Source of the DNA: Planctomycetota bacterium
GTDB taxonomy: Bacteria; Planctomycetota; UBA8108; UBA1146
NCBI GenBank assembly: GCA_028825265.1
Contig: JAPKAM010000008.1
Location: forward strand, 1-52,462
Length of the DNA: 52,462 nt
Reading direction: 5' to 3'
A model generated the notes under the pieces. It made no database searches, was not told the DNA's origin, and saw only the letters and a list, made by a program, of their open reading frames with translations. Below, piece after piece: positions 1 through 7,293 of this stretch. The position numbers and the translations under genes are program-made. How positions within the stretch are numbered: the stretch's first letter is position 1; every line of letters begins with the position of its first letter.

Positions 1-60
1 GCACAGGCTTCTGCGGCACAGGCTTCTGCAGCACAGGCTTCTGCGGCACAGGTTTCTGGA
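1..60. repeat. 15-bp tandem repeat (gcacaggcttctgcg), 4 copies, coding for a QKPVP-type pentapeptide repeat on the minus strand
   Basis: gcacaggcttctgcg / gcacaggcttctgca / gcacaggcttctgcg / gcacaggtttctgga. Confidence 0.9.
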
Positions 61-1279
61 CGCCCGCCTGAGGCGGCCCCGTCTTCAATTCGGGCCACGG
101 CTTGGCCGAGGGAGACGGCTTGGCCGAGGGGGCAGGCTTGCTCTTTGGAGTGGGCCGTGGGGTCGCGCCACCACGAGCGGGAGTGGCTGCAAACTGTGCA
201 TACAGACGTGCGGTGACCTCTGGCATCCCCTCGAGATCGGTTTGGATCCGCAAGGTGCCTCGAATCGACCGCTCTGGTCGGCTCTGCAATACCTCGACCG
301 AGATCACGTAACGCTCCGATTCGCGAATCACCCGCTGGGTGACACCGAACACGCCCTCCGGCACATCCTCGATGGAGATGCTGGTGATATTGAACCGGGT
401 TCCGGGAGCGGTGGCAAAGACCTGGATGTCTTTCTTCACCACTGCGGCACGCGAATCGTATACGGGTGCCGAGAGTCGGTCGGTATCCTTGCGCTGGAAC
501 ACGATGTTGCCGCGGGGAACGATGGTGATCGGTGACTGGTGGTCGAGGGTCAGGGGAACGGTGGTGGTGCGGATTTCTCCGTCACTACAAACCACCTCCA
601 CAGTGACAATATCCCGGGTCATGCCGGCGACTAGCGCTGGCGGTGCAGTGAGGTGGATCTGGTACTTCTCACCCTCCACCAACTCGACGATCTGATGCAG
701 ATCGGCCTGGTTCTTGTTGACGGTCACCTCGGTGACGGTGATTCCCAACTCGGTACCCATCGAGACCTCGAACATACCGGTGAGAGTCTCTCCCACCGGA
801 CCCTTGAGGATCAGAGCATTGGGAGATGCCTTGATCACCTGGCGCAAGATGCCGTTGATGTTGAGTCGCACATTGGGCTGCCGAGGATCGTTACAACTGA
901 CGGTCGCGTACTTCCGAACCGTTTCTACTCGCAATTTTGAGGTGTCGACGCTGAGCGTGATTTCGCCCTCCCCACCGGGGAGAACTTCGCGGGTAAAGGT
1001 CCCGCGACTGCAGCCTCAGCCAGGCTTTACATTGGTGATGCGAAGTACCGACGAACCGGTATTCCGGAACTTGTAACTGTGCACCACTTTGGTGCCCTGT
1101 AAAACGGTGCCCCAGTCATGGGATATCTGGTCGAAGGAGATTCGTGGACCCGCCTCTGCCGGGGGAGGGGGAGGACCGAGGTCATCATCTCCCAGTTGAA
1201 AGGCGGACAGCGGAAAGCCCACGGCTAAGGCCAGGAAGACTCCGAGGATTGCATTTTTCACCAGTTCTCTGCCTCTCAT
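1..1279 (-). CDS. DUF1573-domain exported protein, candidate selenoprotein (in-frame UGA at 1018-1016); 3' end runs off the window
   Basis: ORF 1016..1279 begins with a signal peptide (MRGRELVKNAILGVFLALAVGFPLSAF) and ends '...VVHSYKFRNTGSSVLRITNVKPG*'. The same frame stays open from 1015 to position 1 and continues 'GCSRGTFTREVLPGGEGEITLSVDTSKLRVETVRKYATVSCNDPRQPNVRLNINGIL...', the expected DUF1573 continuation. TGA replaces the first Cys of the CGC motif. Confidence 0.85.
97..132. repeat. 18-bp tandem duplication in the Pro/Lys-rich tail of the DUF1573 protein
   Basis: acggcttggccgagggag / acggcttggccgaggggg. Confidence 0.85.
987..1007 (-). promoter_or_regulatory. Candidate bacterial SECIS hairpin just downstream of the DUF1573 UGA
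   Basis: On the coding strand: UGA-GGCUGCAG-[UCGCGGG-ACCUUUA-CCCGCGA]; perfect 7-bp stem, 7-nt loop, stem begins 9 nt after UGA. Confidence 0.4.
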
Positions 1280-1444
1280 TGAACGATCGTTCTACGGGTA
1301 GGATCGCCGCTTCGGATCGCCGCTTCGGATCATCGTGCGGATTTCCGCATAGTTCTGCGAGTCGAGTCGTCATGGAATTGGCGACGATCACCCTCAAAGA
1401 TAACTGGAAGATGCGGTTTTGGTCAAGTGATCATGGACTCCCAA

Positions 1445-2605
1445 TCAGGGAGAATCGGGCTTCCTGAGCCGGAACTGTGCGATGATCGCTTTTTCCCGCA
1501 CTTGATCTTCTCCCTCGCCCAGGCGAATTCGAAGAGTGCCCTTGGCCTGGGAGAGGGGATGGGTTTTCAGAACATCGATCCGCAACTTGTAATGATGCCC
1601 GGGGAGTACTTCGGTGATGGTGAGGCCAAAAAGCCCCTCGGGGGCATCGATGATCTGCGCCGAGAGGATCTCGATGGGGAGATCGTCACGAACCGAGCGG
1701 ACCTGCACCTCTTGCTTCACCTCACGTCGGACCGGCCCATCGAGGGGGGCGGTATGACGTCGATAGAACACGACATTGCCATTGGGAATCAGTTGGACCC
1801 GATCTTGGTGTATGACCACCACCGGCACCGGAATCTGCAACTCTTTCCCTTCGTCGACCTGGACAAATAACTCCAGGTCATCTCGCAGGCTTCCCATCGT
1901 CTCGGATGGACCTGCATGGAGGGTGAGGCGCCAGCCCTTCTCGAGCGGGTCGATCGACACCACCGAAAAGGAGCCATTCCTGGAGCGGGCGCGGGTCACC
2001 TGTAGAGGAATCTCGGTGGCGGGCAGAATTGTGGTGGTGAGATTCTTCGATTCGAAGGAGAGCCCCTCCAGTTTCAGCACCTTTTTTTCAAACTGGAGTA
2101 ACGGATCGACGAGCCCAGTCATCCACAACTGGACCTCGGGAGACTCCGGGTCATTGGTTTTGACCAGCGCATTCTTGCGTGGCCGACCGCCGCTGAAGTC
2201 GGTGGTGTCGACTTGCAATTCGATGATGCCGACCGCGCCCACCTCGATCACCTGGTCAAAGCGAGTCGAGGTACAGCCACAGGTGGAAGTGACCTTGAGG
2301 ATTCTGAGTGGTGCCTGGCCATGATTCTCGACCTGAAAGGAGTGCTTGACCAAGGCTCCCTGGAGCACCTTCCCCCAGTCGTGTTCCGTCACGCCGAGGT
2401 GAATCACCGGAGCCGGGCCGATCGGAAGAGGGGCGGGTGGGTCCTGCTGCTGAGCAGCGGTCGGGGACCACAGCAGGAGCAAGAGGATGGAGACGCTCCA
2501 GATCGAGTGACGAGATCTCGATCTGCCGCCGATCGGGACTCGATTTGCGGTAGAGGAGGCGCATTCCGGCTGGATCGGAGGGGCAAGATCGGCTCTGGAA
2601 GACAT
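1445..2605 (-). CDS. DUF1573-domain exported protein, Cys form (CGC motif intact)
   Basis: ORF 1445..2806; likely Met at 2605 followed by a hydrophobic segment (SVSILLLLLWSPTAAQ). Motif 'LRILKVTSTCGCTSTRFDQVIEVG...VDTTDFSGGRPRKNALVKTNDPESPEVQLWMTG'. Confidence 0.85.
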   Translation of the reverse strand: MSSRADLAPPIQPECASSTANRVPIGGRSRSRHSIWSVSILLLLLWSPTAAQQQDPPAPLPIGPAPVIHLGVTEHDWGKVLQGALVKHSFQVENHGQAPLRILKVTSTCGCTSTRFDQVIEVGAVGIIELQVDTTDFSGGRPRKNALVKTNDPESPEVQLWMTGLVDPLLQFEKKVLKLEGLSFESKNLTTTILPATEIPLQVTRARSRNGSFSVVSIDPLEKGWRLTLHAGPSETMGSLRDDLELFVQVDEGKELQIPVPVVVIHQDRVQLIPNGNVVFYRRHTAPLDGPVRREVKQEVQVRSVRDDLPIEILSAQIIDAPEGLFGLTITEVLPGHHYKLRIDVLKTHPLSQAKGTLRIRLGEGEDQVREKAIIAQFRLRKPDSP

Positions 2606-2824
2606 GTTCGGAAAACTCCTGATTCCCCTCGAAGAGTGGCATTTGACGAGGAAACTCGATGCTAGGAGTGCAGCGGTGAATACGCAACCCCTGATTGAAT
2701 TGGAGGTATCTGGAACCAATATCTGCAGCAGACCGTTGTGGAGGAAGTTGCACTGAAGTGTATTTGGCGATATTTTGGCAAGTAGTGCGATCGCAGTGCG
2801 ATTCACGGGCCCGAAGGGAGACCA

Positions 2825-3820
2825 ATGTTAAAGAGAATCATGACTCGTAGTGGGGGGCTGGCGATCGCCATCCTCTTGCTTGCGAGTATCCAAGTTGAGG
2901 CAGGTTCTGAGGTGGGGGATACAGCTCCGGCCTTGAACGCAGGGGGTTGGATCAACATCGATGCCAACACCTCTTGGGATTCCCTTCAGGGGAAGTTGAT
3001 CCTGATCGAGAAATGGGCCACTTGGTGAGGACCTTGCAAGGGCCAGATTCCGCACTTGAACCAATTCCACAAGGAGTTCAAGGATCGCGGCCTGGTCGTC
3101 ATCGGGGTCACCGATGAACCGGAAAGCAAGGCGAAACCCTACATCGATCGTAACAAGATGCTGTATCCCATCGCCTACGGTGGTGGGGCCAGCGGGTACA
3201 AGACTCGCGGGATTCCTCACTCCTGGTTAGTGGGTCCGGGCGGAAAGATCGTCTGGAAGGGCCATCCCGGAGGACTCAACGCGTCCATCATCGAGAAACA
3301 CATCGAAGGTGCCCGCGTCGGTCCGAAGATCAGCCTTCCCCCGCAACTGGTGAAGTCCGAGAAGTACCTCAAGGCCGGTCAGTTTGGTCGGGCCTACACC
3401 GATCTGGAGAAGCAGGCGGGTCGGGCCAAGGATCCAGAAATCGAGAAGGCGGCTCGTGACGCGATGAAAAAGATCGCTGAGTTTGCGTCCGTTGAACTGG
3501 CCCGAGTGGCCCAGTTCAAGAAAGAGCAGAAGTACTCGGCGGGCTTGCAGGCACTCCAGCGTGGTTCCGTCTCCTTCAAGGGAATGGCGATTGCCAAGGA
3601 GTTCACCAAGGAACTGAAGGCGTGGAAGAAGGATAAGTCCATCCAGGCGGAGATGGCTGGAGGCCAGTTACTCGTCGATGCCCAGGATCTGGTCAAACGA
3701 GGCAAGTACGAAAAAGCGGCCAAGATCTATGCGACCCTGGTCAAAAGCAAGAAGTACGCCGGTTCGTCAGCCCAGAAGGAAGCGGAAATTCGCCTCCAGG
3801 AGATCAAGAAGTACCTCTAG
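2825..3820 (+). CDS. Exported TlpA/thioredoxin-like protein, candidate selenoprotein (in-frame UGA at 3026-3028, UGPC motif)
   Basis: ORF 2825..3028 'MLKRIMTRSGGLAIAILLLASIQVEAGSEVGDTAPALNAGGW...LQGKLILIEKWATW*' continues in the same frame as 'GPCKGQIPHLNQFHKEFKDRGLVVIGVTDEPESK...GIPHSWLVGPGGKIVWKGHPGG', the classical TlpA/Trx fold with WCGPC replaced by W-UGA-GPC. Confidence 0.9.
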
Positions 3821-3850
3821 TACACGAGTCAGATAGTACACGAGTCAGAT
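3819..3850. repeat. Perfect 16-bp tandem duplication (AGTACACGAGTCAGAT x2) at the tlpA-like stop codon
   Basis: ctctAGTACACGAGTCAGATAGTACACGAGTCAGATctc. Confidence 0.95.
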
Positions 3851-3862
3851 CTCAACATTGAA

Positions 3863-3896
3863 AGCAGCCCCGCAGGTCACGACCTGCGGGGCTGCT
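3863..3896. terminator. Hairpin between convergent genes, likely bidirectional terminator
   Basis: AGCAGCCCCGCAGGTC-AC-GACCTGCGGGGCTGCT inverted repeat between stops at 3820 (+) and 3928 (-). Confidence 0.75.
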
Positions 3897-3927
3897 CTCA
3901 TGATGACCGATGTACTGGAGGAGAGTC

Positions 3928-4920
3928 TCAGGAACTCACGCGGTCGATCAGGTCGACCACGCGGCTCGAGTATCCCCATTCATTGTCGTACCAGGAGAGG
4001 ACTTTGGCGGAGTGAGTTCCGATGGTCGTCGTCAATTGCGAGTCGAAGATCGATGAATGGGGGTTTCCGATGATGTCAGAGGACACCACTGGGTCGGTGC
4101 AGTACTGGAGTACCCCTCGCATCGGACCCTCGGCTGCCTTCTGCATCGCCGAGTTGATTTCTGCGACGGTGACCGGGTTCTCGAAGGTGGCCACGAGATC
4201 GACGATCGAACCATCGATCACCGGCACACGCATCGCCATACCGTCGAGCTTTCCCTCCAACTGGGGGAGCACTTTACCCACCGCACGGGCCGCCCCTGTC
4301 GAGGTGGGAATTACGTTCTCACCGGCAGCACGACTTCGACGAAGATCCTGGTGATACCAGTCCGCCAGACTCTGATCATTGGTATAGGCGTGAACCGTGG
4401 TCATCACTCCACGGATCAGACCAAACGTATCGTCCAGCACCTTGGCCATCGGGGCCAGGCAGTTGGTCGTGCAGGAGGCATTCGAGATGATTTGGTGTTC
4501 CGGTTCTAGAATCTCGTCGTTGACTCCCAGTACCACTAACGCATCGATGGCGTCCTTGGGAGGGACGGTCAAGATGACCTTTCTTGCACCTGCGTCGATG
4601 TGCATCTTGCACTCCTGACGCGAGCGGAATCGTCCGGTGGACTCGACGACCACATCGACTCCGAGGTCTTTCCATGGTAGTTGAGCCGGATCTTTTTCCG
4701 CCAGCATCTGGCAGCGCTGGCGTCCTGCAGAGAGGACTCCAGATTCGAGGGTGACCGGTTCAGGAAAGGGCCCCATCACCGAATCGTAGCGCAGCAAGTA
4801 GGCCAGAGATTCGGGATCGGAGATGTCATTGATGGCAACGACATCGATGTCTTCACGACCGGCTGCGATTCTAAAGACACTTCTTCCGATGCGCCCGAAT
4901 CCATTGATGGCAATCTTCAT
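3928..4920 (-). CDS. gap: Glyceraldehyde-3-phosphate dehydrogenase, type I, catalytic
   Basis: MKIAINGFGRIGR..., IISNASCTTNCLAPMAKVL, TTVHAYTNDQ, MRVPV, SWYDNEWGYSSRVVDL. Confidence 0.95.
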   Translation of the reverse strand: MKIAINGFGRIGRSVFRIAAGREDIDVVAINDISDPESLAYLLRYDSVMGPFPEPVTLESGVLSAGRQRCQMLAEKDPAQLPWKDLGVDVVVESTGRFRSRQECKMHIDAGARKVILTVPPKDAIDALVVLGVNDEILEPEHQIISNASCTTNCLAPMAKVLDDTFGLIRGVMTTVHAYTNDQSLADWYHQDLRRSRAAGENVIPTSTGAARAVGKVLPQLEGKLDGMAMRVPVIDGSIVDLVATFENPVTVAEINSAMQKAAEGPMRGVLQYCTDPVVSSDIIGNPHSSIFDSQLTTTIGTHSAKVLSWYDNEWGYSSRVVDLIDRVSS

Positions 4921-5951
4921 GAATCTCTCCTTTCGCCCTCGACAGCACTTCTGGATCCGATGCGAGCGGCAAGTTCGACGATCCTGTGGGAGATTCCGCC
5001 GCCCTGCTCGTACCAGCCGAGGACCTTGAGCAACACGCCATCGGTGACCAGGGTTGCGAGGCTATCGAAGACACAGGAGGAAGCGTTGCCTCCGATGTCG
5101 CTGGAGACGATCGGTTGATCGGTGTAGGAGAGATAGCCCTTGTGAATGCTGGCGGCTGCGCTGCGGAACACCTCGTTGACCTCGGCGGCTTCCACGGGTC
5201 TTTTCATCTGCACTGTCAGATCGGTGCAGGAGACGCCAGGAACAGGTACGTTCAACTTCATCCCCTTGAACTTCCCCCGCAGGTGAGGGAATAACTGCTC
5301 AATCGCCTCGTCGGTCCAGGTGGTCTGGGGGACGATGTTCTGCATCGCTGCGCGGGATCTTCGTAGATCTCCCCGAGCGGGAACATCGGTAAGACTCTGG
5401 TCGGCAGTGTATGCGTGTACCGAGGTGAAGGAGCCCTCTTCCACTCCGAAGGCATCGTCGAGAACCTTGACCATTAGCGCAGTGGCATTGGCGGTCGATG
5501 ATCCGCACGAGATGATCCGGTTCGATCGATCGACTTCGGAGGAGGTGACCCCCTGGATGTGCAGGTGGTCGATATCATCGGTCGGTGGAGTCGAAAGGAT
5601 GACTCGATCCGCACCCTGATCGAGATGTTTCTGCAGTTCGTGGCGTGCTCGAAACTTGCCTGTGGCTTCAACCACGACATCGACGCCATGTTCGTACCAG
5701 GGGATTTCGCCCGGTTCTCGGTGATGCAGCACCTGGATCTGTTTGCCACCGGCATAGATGGAATCTTCGAGGATCCGGATCGGTTCCTCAAAGGGGCCCC
5801 GCAGGGAATCGAATCTGAGCAAGTATTCCATCGCGTGGGTTTCCGCCAACTCGTTAATGGCGACGATCTCGATGTCCTTGCGGCCATACACCGCTCGAAA
5901 CACATTTCGACCGATTCGACCGAATCCCATCAGTCCAACTCGAACACTCAT
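4917..5951 (-). CDS. GAPDH-like protein lacking the catalytic Cys (probable pseudoenzyme or altered function)
   Basis: MSVRVGLMGFGRIGRNVFRAV... but RIISCGSSTANATALMVKVL in place of SNASCTTNC; stop overlaps the gap start codon (ATGA). Confidence 0.85.
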   Translation of the reverse strand: MSVRVGLMGFGRIGRNVFRAVYGRKDIEIVAINELAETHAMEYLLRFDSLRGPFEEPIRILEDSIYAGGKQIQVLHHREPGEIPWYEHGVDVVVEATGKFRARHELQKHLDQGADRVILSTPPTDDIDHLHIQGVTSSEVDRSNRIISCGSSTANATALMVKVLDDAFGVEEGSFTSVHAYTADQSLTDVPARGDLRRSRAAMQNIVPQTTWTDEAIEQLFPHLRGKFKGMKLNVPVPGVSCTDLTVQMKRPVEAAEVNEVFRSAAASIHKGYLSYTDQPIVSSDIGGNASSCVFDSLATLVTDGVLLKVLGWYEQGGGISHRIVELAARIGSRSAVEGERRDS

Positions 5952-6113
5952 CGCAAGACTCCTGTCGGGAGATCCGGAACCTGAATGGCATTTGCTACCT
6001 AGCAGACGCCAGTGGGTTCCCGGTAGCGGTAGTCGCGATCCCCCGACAGAATAACGCCAACAAGAAAAAGGTCGAGTGATCTGCGATCAACTCGCTAGCA
6101 AATAGGACTCGAG

Positions 6114-7238
6114 GTGACCGTGAATCGAATCTTGGCGACCTACAGGGTCGCGGGTGATCGACTGCAATCTGCCGCCCTTGCCAGGGAAATGGCGGTCGAA
6201 TTGACGGTCGAGGTCCCCGAGTCCTTGATCGATCGGTATCCCAGAATAGCGTCAGAAATCGTCGCCGAAGTGCGGCATGTCGAGGAACTGGCACCCGGTA
6301 TTCAGCAGGTGACGCTGGCGCTGAACGGAGACCTGGCCCGGTCCAATTTGAATCAACTGCTCAACCTGTTGCTGGGAAACTGTTCGATGATGACCTCGGT
6401 CCAACTCACTCGCCTGGAACTGCCGGATGAAGTTCTGGGTCGGTATTCGGGCCCGAGGCACAGTATCGAGGGCGTTCGCAAGTTGACCGGGGTGGTCGAC
6501 CGGCCGCTGGTGGCGACGGCACTGAAACCGAGGGGGGCGCCGCTTTCAGACCTGGTGAATATCTGTAGAGAGTTCACCATCGGGGGTGGGGATCTGATCA
6601 AGGATGATCACAATCTGATCGATGACGATCTCGATCAATTTCGCGATCGGGTCGAGCGCTGCACCGCCGCCATCCGTGAGGAACAGGGGGATCGACATCG
6701 ACTCTACCTGGTCAATCTGATCGCCCCCTCCGAGCAACTGGATGCCCGGATGGAGATCGCCCTCGAAGCGGGAGCCGATGGAGCTCTGCTGGCACCGTGG
6801 GTGATCGGACTCGATCGAGTGAGAGAACTGACCGGACGCTGGCCTGCGGTCTATCTGGGACATCCCTCGATGAGCGGAGTTCTCACCAGCGGCTCTGGCA
6901 TCGCCGCGCCGATTGTTCACGGAACGTTGGCGCGGTTGGCTGGACTGGATGGCTCGGTGTTCGTCAATAGCGGTGGTCGCTTCCCGCTGACCCGACCGCA
7001 GGGAAGAGAAATCGCTGAGGCGTTACGGTGTCCGCTCGCTGGCGTGGCTCGTGGCTGGGCGGTTCCAGCAGGGGGCATGCGGCCCGAGGGCCTTCCCGAG
7101 TTGGTCGAGGATTTCGGCCCCGAGACGATGCTGCTGATGGGCGGCGCAATCCTGGTATCTGAACTGGGAATCGCAGCCGAGACTGCTCGGATCCGCCAAC
7201 TTCTTCGACAACAATTTTCGAGTCATCTGAAGGAATGA
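6114..7238 (+). CDS. RuBisCO-like protein (form IV)
   Basis: GVVDRPLVATALKPRGAPLSDL, GGGDLIKDDHNLIDDD, VYLGHPSMSGV, VFVNSGGRFPLTRPQG, AVPAGGMRP, LLMGGAIL. RuBisCO large-subunit layout without the loop-6 Lys. Confidence 0.88.
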   Translation: MTVNRILATYRVAGDRLQSAALAREMAVELTVEVPESLIDRYPRIASEIVAEVRHVEELAPGIQQVTLALNGDLARSNLNQLLNLLLGNCSMMTSVQLTRLELPDEVLGRYSGPRHSIEGVRKLTGVVDRPLVATALKPRGAPLSDLVNICREFTIGGGDLIKDDHNLIDDDLDQFRDRVERCTAAIREEQGDRHRLYLVNLIAPSEQLDARMEIALEAGADGALLAPWVIGLDRVRELTGRWPAVYLGHPSMSGVLTSGSGIAAPIVHGTLARLAGLDGSVFVNSGGRFPLTRPQGREIAEALRCPLAGVARGWAVPAGGMRPEGLPELVEDFGPETMLLMGGAILVSELGIAAETARIRQLLRQQFSSHLKE

Positions 7239-7293
7239 GACCGCTGATCAACTCTCTCCAGCGAAGCCACAAATTGGTGGGCAAGGCGATCGG

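Noticed and set aside
1016-3028. UGA reassigned as a Trp (or Gly) codon genome-wide
   Set aside because: TGG encodes Trp throughout, and TGA is used as the normal stop in many intact genes here (e.g. stops at 24965, 26443, 4917 overlapping start codons). The two internal UGAs fall only at redox Cys positions.
2825-3820. tlpA-like locus as a pseudogene with a nonsense mutation
   Set aside because: Both halves are in one frame, well conserved, with no other lesions, and a second gene nearby shows the same Cys-to-UGA exchange. Not fully excluded without Sec machinery evidence.
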